Below, one piece after another: positions 51,286 through 59,419 of a stretch of 64,000 bases of DNA. Position numbers and translations under genes: made by a program. The stretch comes from Salipiger marinus. GTDB lineage: Bacteria > Pseudomonadota > Alphaproteobacteria > Rhodobacterales > Rhodobacteraceae. Below the pieces are notes generated by a model. The model searched no databases, was not told the DNA's origin, and saw only the letters and a list, made by a program, of their open reading frames with translations. How positions within the stretch are numbered: position 1 is the stretch's first letter; each line of letters starts with the position of its first letter. The stretch lies in NCBI RefSeq assembly GCF_900100085.1, contig NZ_FNEJ01000027.1:1-64000 (forward strand), read 5' to 3'.

Positions 51286-52766
51286 CCGCCGCCGATCTGA
51301 TCCACACCTATCGCACCACCGGCACCCTGCCCCATCTGCCGCAGGGGCATTTCATCGACGGGGCGCTGCATCCCGCGCTTGACGGCGCGGAGATGGACAG
51401 CTTTGATCCGGGCCGCGCGCAGGTGCTGGGCCGCTTTGCCGCCGGAAGCGCCGCCGATGTGGACCGGGCGCTGAGCGCGGCGGAGCGCGGCTTTGCGGTC
51501 TGGCGCGACACGCCCCCCGCCACGCGCTGCCGCATCCTGATCGCCGTCGCGATGCTGATCCGGGCAGAGGCCGATCTGCTGGCGGTGGTGGAATCGCTCG
51601 ACAGCGGCAAGACCCTTGCCGAAGCGCAGGGCGACATCGCGGGATCGGCGCGGCTTTTCGAATATTACGCGGGCGCCGCCGACAAGCTTGACGGGCGCAG
51701 CCCCGATCTGGGCGGGGCGACCGTGGCCTTCACCAGCCGCGAACCGGTGGGCATCACCGCCCATATCGTGCCGTGGAACTACCCCACCTCCACGCTGGTG
51801 CGCGGCATCGCCCCGGCGCTGGCGGCGGGCTGTTCCGCCGTGGTGAAACCTGCTGAAACCACGCCCTTTACCGCGCTGCTGCTCGCCGACCTGCTGGTGC
51901 GGGCGGGGGTTCCGGCGGGGGTGGTCAATGTGGTCACCGGCACCGGCGCCGAGGCGGGGGCGGCGCTGGTCCGCGATCCGCGTGTCCGCCATGTCACCTT
52001 TACCGGGTCGGTGGATACCGGCATCGACGTGATGCGCGCCGCCGCCCCCAATGTCACCGGGCTGACGCTGGAACTGGGCGGCAAGTCGCCTCTGGTGGCC
52101 TTTGGCGATGCCAAGGCCGATCAGGTGGCCGAAGGCGCGCTTTGGGCGATCTTTTCCAATTCGGGGCAGATCTGTTCGGCGGGATCGCGGCTGATCCTGC
52201 ACCGCTCGCTGCATGACGAGGTGCTGTCGCGGCTGGTGGAGCGGGCGCGCGGGCTGCGCCTGGGGCATGGGCTGGGCAATCCCGACATGGGCGCGATCAA
52301 TTCCGCGCTGCACCTGTCGCGGGTGGCGGCCCATGTCGATGCCGCGCGCGACCGCGGGCTCGACATCGTGACCGGCGGCCATGCCCTGCAGGATCCCGAA
52401 AGCGGGCTGGGCTGGTTCTACGCCCCCACCATCCTTGATCGTGTTGCATCCGACGACCCGGCAGTGCGACAAGAGATCTTCGGGCCGGTCCTGACGGTTC
52501 AGGTCTTTGACGAGATCGACGAGGCCGTAGCGCTCGCCAACGGGACCGATTTTGCGCTGAATGCCGGCATCTACACGCCGGACATCTCGACGGCGCTGCA
52601 GGCGGCCCGCCGCATCGACGCCGGCCAGATCGCGATCAACGATTACTGGGCCGGCGGCATAGAGCTGCCCTTTGGCGGCAACCGAAAATCCGGCTTTGGC
52701 CGCGAAAAGGGGCTCGAAGGGCTGGAGGCCTACACGCGCACCAAATCCATCGCTTTTGCGGTCTGA
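51282..52766 (+). CDS. NAD(P)-dependent aldehyde dehydrogenase
   Basis: A 494-residue aldehyde dehydrogenase. The Asn region is AHIVPWNYPTSTLVRGIAP, cofactor binding FTGSVDTGIDVM, catalytic Glu in LTLELGGKSPLVAF, catalytic Cys in FSNSGQICSAGSRLIL, and the ending FGGNRKSGFGREKG. The length and motifs suit the betaine/aminobutyraldehyde group, but the exact substrate cannot be fixed. ATG at 51282 overlaps the preceding stop. It is followed by an ABC importer. Confidence 0.93.
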   Translation: MTAADLIHTYRTTGTLPHLPQGHFIDGALHPALDGAEMDSFDPGRAQVLGRFAAGSAADVDRALSAAERGFAVWRDTPPATRCRILIAVAMLIRAEADLLAVVESLDSGKTLAEAQGDIAGSARLFEYYAGAADKLDGRSPDLGGATVAFTSREPVGITAHIVPWNYPTSTLVRGIAPALAAGCSAVVKPAETTPFTALLLADLLVRAGVPAGVVNVVTGTGAEAGAALVRDPRVRHVTFTGSVDTGIDVMRAAAPNVTGLTLELGGKSPLVAFGDAKADQVAEGALWAIFSNSGQICSAGSRLILHRSLHDEVLSRLVERARGLRLGHGLGNPDMGAINSALHLSRVAAHVDAARDRGLDIVTGGHALQDPESGLGWFYAPTILDRVASDDPAVRQEIFGPVLTVQVFDEIDEAVALANGTDFALNAGIYTPDISTALQAARRIDAGQIAINDYWAGGIELPFGGNRKSGFGREKGLEGLEAYTRTKSIAFAV

Positions 52767-52818
52767 GAACGCCCCGGAACGGGGCCGCCGCCACACATAC
52801 ACAGAGGAGGATCTGACA

Positions 52819-54384
52819 ATGACCAGTTCGACATGGGGCGCCTCGCGCCGCGATTTCATGGCAGGGGCCGCCGCCGGGGGCCTGCTGCTGGGCATGGCTC
52901 TGCCGGGTGCGGCCCGCGCACAGGACAGCACGCCCAAGAAGGGTGGCACGCTGCGGGTGGGCTACACGCAGGGCGAAAGCTCTGACTCGCTGGATCCCGC
53001 CACCTATTCCAACGATTTCATGTTCGCCACCAGCTATGCGGTGTTTTCGACGCTGGTCGAGATCGGCCCGGATGGCACCGCCCAGCCCGATCTTGCCGAA
53101 AGCTTCGAGCCAAGCGCCGATGCCGCCAGCTGGACCTTCCGGCTGCGCGACGATGCAACCTTTTCCGATGGCAGGACGGTGCGGGCGGCCGATGTCATCT
53201 CGTCGATCCGGCACCATATGGGCGAGGGTTCTAAATCCGGCGTGAAGAGCCTGCTGGACCAGATCTCCGACATCCGCGCCGATGGCGACAAGGTGGTGAT
53301 CTTTGACCTGAAGGCGGGCAGCGCCGATTTCCCGCTGATCCTCAACGACTATCACCTGACCATCCGTCAGGACATGGACGGCCGCATCGACCCCGACAGC
53401 CGCATCGGCAGCGGCGGCTATGTCATCGAAAGCTTCGAGCCGGGTGTGCGGATCGAACTGGTCCGCCGCGACGATTACTGGAAGCAGGGCCGCGCGCATT
53501 TCGACCGCGTGGTGCTGCTGAAGGTCGGTGATCCGGCTGCGCGGATGAACGCGCTGGTGACGGGCGAGGTGGATCTGATCGACCGGCCCGACCTCAAGAC
53601 CCTGCCGCTGATGGCGCGCAATCCCAACCTGCGCGTGCATACCCAGAACGGCACGCTGCATTACACCATGCCGATGAACGTCACCGCAGCCCCCTTTGAC
53701 GACGTGAACGTGCGCATGGCGCTCAAACATGCCATCGACCGGCAGGCCATCGTCGACAAGATCCTGCTTGGCTATGGCTCGGTGGGCAATGACCACCCGA
53801 TCGCAAGCTCCATGCGGTTCTACAATGCCGATCTGGAACAGCACGCCTATGACCCCGACAAGGCCAAGCATTACCTGTCCAAGGCCGGGCTCGACAGTCT
53901 TGACGTGACGCTGCAGACCTCTGACGCGGCCTTCAACGGGGCGGTGGATGCCTCGGTGCTGTTTGGCGAGGCGGCGCGCGCGGCCAATATCACCCTCAGC
54001 GTCTCGCGCGAACCCGATGACGGCTACTGGTCGAATGTCTGGCTGAAAAGCCCGTTCTGCTGCAGCTACTGGGGCGGGCGCCCGACGGCGGATCTGATGT
54101 TCAGCTCGGCCTATGCCGCAGAAGCCGACTGGAACGAGACAAGCTGGAGCAATCCGCGTTTCAATGACCTGCTGGTCAGCGCCCGGTCCGAACTGGATCA
54201 GGACCGCCGGGCAGAGATGTATGCCGAGATGCAGACGCTGTGCCAGACCGATGGCGGCGCGCTGATCCCGGCGTTCGGGCAGTATGTCTCGGCCATGAGC
54301 ACCCGCATCAACATGCCGGAACAGATCTCGGAAATGTGGGATCTCGACAGCGTCCGCTTCATCGAGCGGTGGTGGATGGCCTGA
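52819..54384 (+). CDS. ABC transporter substrate-binding protein, dipeptide/nickel type
   Basis: A 521-residue periplasmic binding protein of family 5 (SBP_bac_5). A Tat signal is present: SRRDFMAGAAAGGLLLGMA, with cleavage near ARAQ. The mature part has LDPATYSNDFMFATSYAVFS, AESFEPSADAASWTFRLRDD and the fold-defining RMALKHAIDRQAIVDKIL. Such proteins bind peptides, opines, sugars or nickel. ATG at 52819 follows GGAGG with 7-base spacing. It lies 52 bases after ALDH and precedes two permeases and an ATPase, so the cluster should import its own substrate. Confidence 0.92.
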   Translation: MTSSTWGASRRDFMAGAAAGGLLLGMALPGAARAQDSTPKKGGTLRVGYTQGESSDSLDPATYSNDFMFATSYAVFSTLVEIGPDGTAQPDLAESFEPSADAASWTFRLRDDATFSDGRTVRAADVISSIRHHMGEGSKSGVKSLLDQISDIRADGDKVVIFDLKAGSADFPLILNDYHLTIRQDMDGRIDPDSRIGSGGYVIESFEPGVRIELVRRDDYWKQGRAHFDRVVLLKVGDPAARMNALVTGEVDLIDRPDLKTLPLMARNPNLRVHTQNGTLHYTMPMNVTAAPFDDVNVRMALKHAIDRQAIVDKILLGYGSVGNDHPIASSMRFYNADLEQHAYDPDKAKHYLSKAGLDSLDVTLQTSDAAFNGAVDASVLFGEAARAANITLSVSREPDDGYWSNVWLKSPFCCSYWGGRPTADLMFSSAYAAEADWNETSWSNPRFNDLLVSARSELDQDRRAEMYAEMQTLCQTDGGALIPAFGQYVSAMSTRINMPEQISEMWDLDSVRFIERWWMA

Positions 54385-54478
54385 CGCCAGCCCCATGGCG
54401 GCGACCGGATCCGGTCGCCCTGACACCACCTTGCCGCCCGTGCCAGTCCTTGGCCGGGCGGCCTGCGGAGAACACCCG

Positions 54479-55432
54479 ATGTCGCCTGTCCCCAAACTGA
54501 TCCTGCAGCGCCTTGTTCTGGGCGTGGTCACGCTGTTCCTCGTTTCGGCGCTGATCTTTGTCGGGATCGAACTGCAGCCCGGCGATCTGGCCGAGCAGAT
54601 CCTTGGCCAGTCCGCCACCCCCGACACGCTTGCCGCATGGCGGGCGGAACTTGGCCTCGACCTGCCACCGCATGTCCGCTACCTGAACTGGCTGGGCGGC
54701 GTGATGCAGGGCGATCTGGGCAATTCGCTGGCCTCGCGCCGTCCGGTGGCGGATCTGCTGTCGCAGCGGCTGGCCAACACGATGTTCCTTGCGGGCTATG
54801 CGGCGGTGATCTCCGTGCCCGTCGCGGTGGTGCTGGGGCTGCTTGCGGCGCTCTGGCGCAACGGCATCTTCGACCGGGGCGTGAATGTCGGCGCGCTTAG
54901 CGCGATTTCCATGCCGGAATTCTTTGTCGCCTATGTGCTGATCCTCGTCTTCTCGATCCAGCTGGGCTGGTTCCCGACGCTGGCGCGCATCGACGAGGCG
55001 CAGTCGCTTGGCGACGCGCTTTATCGCTGTTTCCTGCCCGCGCTGACGCTGATGCTGGTGGTGGTCGCGCATATGATGCGGATGACCCGCGCCGCCGTGA
55101 TCAACGTGCTGGCCTCCCCCTATATCGAGATGGCGCGGCTGAAGGGCGTGCCGCGCTGGCGGATCATCCTGCGCCATGCCCTGCCCAATGCCGCAGCCCC
55201 CATCATCAATGTCGTGGCGCTGAACCTCGCCTATCTGATCGTCGGCGTCGTGGTGGTGGAGGCGGTGTTCTCCTATCCGGGCATGGGGCAGCTGCTGGTC
55301 GATGCGGTGTCGAGCCGCGACCTGCCGGTGGTGCAGGCGGTCGGGCTATTCTTTGCCGCAACCTATGTGACGCTGAACGTGCTGGCCGACATCCTGTCGA
55401 TCCTGTCCAATCCCCGCCTGCGCCGCGGCTGA
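54479..55432 (+). CDS. ABC transporter permease, DppB-like
   Basis: A 317-residue inner-membrane permease. LILQRLVLGVVTLFLVSALI opens helix 1; LDLPPHVRYLNWLGGVMQGDLGNS is the DppB-type periplasmic segment; the EAA loop for ATPase docking is YIEMARLKGVPRWRIILRHALP. Six helices are predicted. It is the first of the two permeases of the dipeptide-type importer. ATG at 54479 has the site GGAGAACACCCG. Confidence 0.93.
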   Translation: MSPVPKLILQRLVLGVVTLFLVSALIFVGIELQPGDLAEQILGQSATPDTLAAWRAELGLDLPPHVRYLNWLGGVMQGDLGNSLASRRPVADLLSQRLANTMFLAGYAAVISVPVAVVLGLLAALWRNGIFDRGVNVGALSAISMPEFFVAYVLILVFSIQLGWFPTLARIDEAQSLGDALYRCFLPALTLMLVVVAHMMRMTRAAVINVLASPYIEMARLKGVPRWRIILRHALPNAAAPIINVVALNLAYLIVGVVVVEAVFSYPGMGQLLVDAVSSRDLPVVQAVGLFFAATYVTLNVLADILSILSNPRLRRG

Positions 55433-55437
55433 CCGAG

Positions 55438-56271
55438 ATGAATGTGATGACCGTGACGACCACCCTGAAATCCGCCCCGCCCACCGCATGGTTCGGCATG
55501 GCCGTGGTGGCGCTGACCATCGTCGTGGCGCTTGGCGCGCCATGGATCGCCCCCTATGCCGAGACCGAGATCGTCGGCGCGCAGTTCCAGCCATGGAGCG
55601 CCGCGCATCCGCTCGGGACCGACAATCTGGGCCGGGACATGCTGTCGCGCATGATCTTCGGCGCCCGCAACACCGTGGGGCTGGCGATGCTGACCACCGG
55701 CATGGCCTTTGCCGCGGGGTCGGTGCTGGGCATGCTGGCGGCGCTGCGCGGCGGCTGGACCGACCAGCTGCTGTCGCGCGCCATCGATGTGGTGATGGCG
55801 GTGCCGCCGCTGATCCTTGCGCTGATGATGCTGGCCATCGTCGGCGCGTCAATCCCCAACATGGTGGCGGTGATCGCCTTCATCTACATCGCGCCCGTCT
55901 ACCGGCTGGCACGGGCGGCGGCGATGAATGTCGTGCGGCTTGATTTCATCGAGGCGGCCCGCCTGCGCGGCGAAGGCACGCTGTGGCTGATGCGGCGCGA
56001 GGTGCTGCCCAACATCGCCTCCACGCTGATCGCGGAATTCGGGCTGCGCTTCTGCTTCGTGTTCCTGTTCATCGCGGCGCTGTCCTTTCTGGGCATCGGC
56101 ATCCAGCCCCCCACGGCGGACTGGGGATCCATGGTCAAGGACAACGCGACGCTGATCACCTTCGGAGACGTGACACCGCTGATCCCGGCAGGGGCCATCG
56201 CGCTGCTGACGGTGGCGATCAATTTCATTGTGGACTGGATGCTGCATCGCGCCAGCGGGCTGAAGACATGA
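55438..56271 (+). CDS. ABC transporter permease, DppC-like
   Basis: A 277-residue permease. A first helix (MAVVALTIVVALGAPWIAPY) is followed by AHPLGTDNLGRDMLSRMIFGAR, the DppC hallmark, and the EAA loop DFIEAARLRGEGTLWLMRREV. It pairs with the permease 6 bases upstream and overlaps the ATPase gene by 4 bases. Confidence 0.93.
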   Translation: MNVMTVTTTLKSAPPTAWFGMAVVALTIVVALGAPWIAPYAETEIVGAQFQPWSAAHPLGTDNLGRDMLSRMIFGARNTVGLAMLTTGMAFAAGSVLGMLAALRGGWTDQLLSRAIDVVMAVPPLILALMMLAIVGASIPNMVAVIAFIYIAPVYRLARAAAMNVVRLDFIEAARLRGEGTLWLMRREVLPNIASTLIAEFGLRFCFVFLFIAALSFLGIGIQPPTADWGSMVKDNATLITFGDVTPLIPAGAIALLTVAINFIVDWMLHRASGLKT

Positions 56272-57869
56272 ACAAGACCCCGATGACCCCCCTTCTGGAA
56301 ATGCGCGGCCTGCGGCTGGAAGCCGGGCCGGTGAAATCCCCGACCGTGATCCTGCACGGGCTCGATCTGACGCTGCGGCGCGGCGAGGTGCTGGGGCTGG
56401 TGGGCGAAAGCGGCGCGGGCAAAAGCTCTGCCGGGCTGGCGGCCATGGGCGTGGTGCGCGACGGCGTGCGCTTTGCCGGCGGGTCGGTGCGGTTTGACGG
56501 GGTCACGCTGACCGATCTGTCGCCCGCGAAGCTGCGCAGGCTGCTGGGGCGGCGCATGGCCTATGTCGCGCAGTCGGCGGCGGCAAGCTTCAATCCCGCG
56601 CATCGCGTGCTGGATCAGGTGACCGAGGCGCCGGTGCTGCATCAGACCGCCTCCCGGTCGCAGGCGCAGCAGGAAGCGATCGCGCTCTTCCGCCAGATGC
56701 AGCTGCCCGATCCCGACCAGATCGGCCTGCGCTATCCGCATCAGCTGTCGGGCGGCCAGCTGCAGCGGGCGATGACCGGCATGGCCATGGCCTGCCGCCC
56801 CGATCTGATCGTGTTCGACGAACCCACCACCGCGCTGGACGTCACCACCCAGATCGAGGTTCTGGGCGCCATGCGCGACATCGTCGAACATTTTGGCACC
56901 GCCGCGATCTACATCACCCATGATCTTGCCGTGGTCAGCCAGATGGCCGACCGCGTGATGGTGATGCGCGACGGGCGCGAGGTGGAAACCCAGCGCACCC
57001 GCGAAATCCTGTCCGACCCGCAGCAGGACTATACCCGCTCGCTCTGGGCCGTGCGCAGTCTGGAGCGCCCGGCAAAGCCCGCGGACACGCCGCCGCTGGT
57101 GGAATGCCGCGACCTGACCGCAGCCTATGGCGAGGTGACGGTGCTGAAGGACGTGTCGGTCCGCCTGCCCACCGGACGCACCACGACGGTGGTGGGTGAA
57201 AGCGGCTCTGGCAAGACCACGCTGGCGCGGGTGATCGCGGGGCTGCTGCCCCCCGTCTCGGGCGAGGTGCTTTGGCAAGGCCAGCCGCTGCCGCCGGACT
57301 ATGCCCGCCGCGATCCCGCGCTGCTGCAGGATATCCAGATGATCTATCAGATGGCCGATACCGCGCTGAATCCCCGCCACACCGTGCGCGAGACCCTGAC
57401 CCGCCCTGCCCGGTTCTGCCGTGGCCTGTCGGGCCGCACGCTGGAGGCGCGGGTGCGCGAGCTGATGGATCTGATCGAGATGCCGCCCGGCCAGTTCCTT
57501 GACCGCCGCATCCCCGAGCTGTCGGGGGGGCAGAAACAGCGGATCGGCATTGCCCGCGCGCTGGCCGCCGAACCGAAATTCCTGATCTGCGACGAGGTGA
57601 CCTCGGCGCTGGACCAGCTGGTCGCGCAGGGCATCCTGCGCCTGCTGATGCGCCTGCAGGACGAGCTTGACCTGACGCTGCTGTTCATCACCCATGATCT
57701 GGCGACGGTGCGCGCCGTCGCCGATCAGGTGGTGATCATGCAGCAGGGCCGCATCGTCGAACAGGGCCCGCGCCAGCAGATCTTTGACAGCCCGCAGCAG
57801 GCCTATACCCGCCGCCTGCTGGATGCGGTGCCGCAGATGGATCCGGACTGGCTGTCCCGCGTGCGCTAG
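56268..57869 (+). CDS. ABC transporter ATPase with two fused nucleotide-binding domains
   Basis: A 533-residue protein carrying two complete ATPase domains (DppD- and DppF-like) in one chain. Domain 1: Walker A GLVGESGAGKSSAGLAA, signature LSGGQLQRAMTGMAMAC, Walker B DLIVFDEPTTALDV. Domain 2: Walker A VVGESGSGKTTLARVIAG, signature LSGGQKQRIGIARAL, Walker B FLICDEVTSALDQ, the last with Val instead of Pro after Glu. It powers the importer encoded just upstream. Its stop overlaps the stop of the convergent globin gene by 4 bases. Confidence 0.93.
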   Translation: MNKTPMTPLLEMRGLRLEAGPVKSPTVILHGLDLTLRRGEVLGLVGESGAGKSSAGLAAMGVVRDGVRFAGGSVRFDGVTLTDLSPAKLRRLLGRRMAYVAQSAAASFNPAHRVLDQVTEAPVLHQTASRSQAQQEAIALFRQMQLPDPDQIGLRYPHQLSGGQLQRAMTGMAMACRPDLIVFDEPTTALDVTTQIEVLGAMRDIVEHFGTAAIYITHDLAVVSQMADRVMVMRDGREVETQRTREILSDPQQDYTRSLWAVRSLERPAKPADTPPLVECRDLTAAYGEVTVLKDVSVRLPTGRTTTVVGESGSGKTTLARVIAGLLPPVSGEVLWQGQPLPPDYARRDPALLQDIQMIYQMADTALNPRHTVRETLTRPARFCRGLSGRTLEARVRELMDLIEMPPGQFLDRRIPELSGGQKQRIGIARALAAEPKFLICDEVTSALDQLVAQGILRLLMRLQDELDLTLLFITHDLATVRAVADQVVIMQQGRIVEQGPRQQIFDSPQQAYTRRLLDAVPQMDPDWLSRVR

Positions 57870-58312
57870 GACGCGGCCTTGGCAAGTCGCTCTGCGCGGG
57901 GGGCCGCAGACAGCAGGCCCTGCCGCATCAGATCGGCCAGCGCGCCGTAAAGGCTGGTCCAGACCTGCCGGGCACGGGCGTCAAAGGCGGCGCCCAGCCA
58001 CTGCTCCAGCACCTGCAGCAGCGCCGCCCCCACCGGCGCGAACTGATCGGGCCGCACGCCATAATCGGCATGGCGGGCGCCCAGCGCGATCACCGCCGGG
58101 GCCAGCGTCTCCGCCCGGTCCAGATGGTCCATGGCGAAATGCAGGACCGCCATCAGCTTGCGGCCCTGATCGGCCGTGTCGCGCGGAAAATAGGCGCGCA
58201 GATCGGGCGCGAGGGCAAAGAGGTGGTCGTAGAAGGCCGCCGAAAACGCCTCCTCCTGACCGGACAGGGCGGCGAAATGGTGCCGCACGAGGCGGATGTC
58301 ATCAGGGGTCAT
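57866..58312 (-). CDS. Single-domain globin
   Basis: A 148-residue globin of the flavohaemoglobin/Vitreoscilla type. It starts MTPDDIRLVRHHFAAL; the CD region is LRAYFPRDTADQGRKLMAVL, with Gln at the distal E7 position; the proximal His is in LGARHADYGVRPDQFAPVG. There is no reductase domain. ATG at 58312 is 7 bases after GGAGG. A TGCGACA direct repeat lies ~100 bases upstream (58414-58429), shared with the adjacent two-component and RTX genes, suggesting control by that system. It may handle oxygen or nitric oxide. Confidence 0.88.
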   Translation of the reverse strand: MTPDDIRLVRHHFAALSGQEEAFSAAFYDHLFALAPDLRAYFPRDTADQGRKLMAVLHFAMDHLDRAETLAPAVIALGARHADYGVRPDQFAPVGAALLQVLEQWLGAAFDARARQVWTSLYGALADLMRQGLLSAAPRAERLAKAAS

Positions 58313-58413
58313 CGGCATTCCTCCGGAACGGGACGGGGCGCGGGATGCGCCCCCTGCACGGTCCGGTATAGGCGGGGCTGCTGCCTTGCCGCGTGTCACG
58401 CGGGGGGTGCCCC

Positions 58414-58429
58414 TGTCGCAATTGTCGCA
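58414..58429. promoter_or_regulatory. TGCGACA direct repeat upstream of the globin gene
   Basis: On the minus strand TGCGACAATTGCGACA, two copies of TGCGACA with a 9-bp period, lying between the response regulator stop (58444) and the globin start. It is the first of four near-identical sites in the 58-63 kb region. Confidence 0.7.
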
Positions 58430-58443
58430 GCCGCCGCGTGGCG

Positions 58444-59181
58444 TCACAGATCGCCGGGTTCGAACATGTAACCTTCGCCGCGCACGGTGCGCAGCACGCG
58501 GGGATGGGCGGGATCGACCTCGATCTTCTTGCGCAGCCGGGCGATGCGGTTGTCCACCGACCGGTCATAGGGATCCCACTGGCGGTTATGGGCGAGTTCG
58601 AGGATCTGGTCGCGGTTCAGCACCCGGCGCGGATGGGTGGCGAAGACGTAAAGCAGATCATATTCCATCGCCGTCAGCGGCAGGCCCTTGCCCGCATCGT
58701 CAAAAAGCTGGCGTTCGGCCAGATCGAACACGCATCTGCCAAAGCGCATCCGCTCCGGCGGGCGGCCATTCACCACCACCGGGCTCATCGTGCGGCGCAG
58801 CACGGCGCGGATGCGGGCGCGCAGCTCGGCCAGCTCGAACGGTTTGGGCAGGTAATCATCCGCCCCCATTTCCAGCCCCACCACCTTGTCGGAAAGCGAG
58901 CCCATGGCGGTCAGCATCAGGATGGCGCAGTGATGGTCGGATTTCAGCCAGCGCGCCAGCGACAGCCCGTCCTCGCCCGGCATGTTCAGATCCAGCAGCA
59001 CCAGATCGGGCCGCAGCTTCGGCACGAGACGGCGCAGCGTCGCCCCGTCGATGGCCTGCTCCACGGCATAGCCCTGCATGGCGACAAATTCCACCAGCGT
59101 CTCGCGCATGTCGGGATCGTCGTCGCAGACGATGATCCGCGCCTTTTCGCCCTGCGGGGGATGGCCTGCGCGCAAGGACAT
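58444..59181 (-). CDS. OmpR-family response regulator
   Basis: A 245-residue regulator. The receiver domain has acid residues in IIVCDDDPDMRETL, the phosphorylation Asp in LVLLDLNMPGEDG, and LMLTAMGS and YLPKPFEL (the Lys). The winged-helix effector domain spans residues ~140-240, with LPLTAMEYDLLYVFATHPRR and SVDNRIARLRKKIE. Its own promoter and those of neighbouring genes carry TGCGACA repeats. The hybrid kinase at 61191-63119 is the likely partner, though they are separated by the RTX gene. Confidence 0.93.
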   Translation of the reverse strand: MSLRAGHPPQGEKARIIVCDDDPDMRETLVEFVAMQGYAVEQAIDGATLRRLVPKLRPDLVLLDLNMPGEDGLSLARWLKSDHHCAILMLTAMGSLSDKVVGLEMGADDYLPKPFELAELRARIRAVLRRTMSPVVVNGRPPERMRFGRCVFDLAERQLFDDAGKGLPLTAMEYDLLYVFATHPRRVLNRDQILELAHNRQWDPYDRSVDNRIARLRKKIEVDPAHPRVLRTVRGEGYMFEPGDL

Positions 59182-59261
59182 GGATCAGGCCTCCCAAGCT
59201 GTTGGTTATGCGGCGAAGGCTAGCCCAGCCCTGCCCGCTTTGCACCTGTCCGCAGCGCCGT

Positions 59262-59277
59262 TGCGACAATTGCGACA
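59262..59277. promoter_or_regulatory. TGCGACA direct repeat upstream of the response regulator
   Basis: TGCGACAATTGCGACA, on the plus strand, in the 238-base divergent gap between the response regulator and the RTX gene. Full match to the consensus; with flanking bases it reads TTGCGACAA twice in tandem. Confidence 0.7.
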
Positions 59278-59328
59278 AAGATTCCGCCCCGGTCGCTGCA
59301 TTGCGGCGCAGGGCAGCCCGCACGGCCC

Positions 59329-59344
59329 CGCGACAATTGCGACA
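59329..59344. promoter_or_regulatory. TGCGACA direct repeat upstream of the RTX gene
   Basis: CGCGACAATTGCGACA (15 of 16 bases match the consensus), 76 bases before the RTX start and 52 bases from the previous site. The two sites could serve the two divergent promoters. Confidence 0.65.
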
Positions 59345-59419
59345 TATCCGCCGCCGCCGCGTCGCAGAAACGCGGGCGAAAGGCCCCAGAACGCCGGGAC
59401 CGAAACCAAGGAGGCAGCG

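Noticed and set aside
51261-54627. Long minus-strand frames (562 and 663 residues) opposite the ALDH and binding-protein genes
   Set aside because: Compositional shadows of well-supported plus-strand genes.
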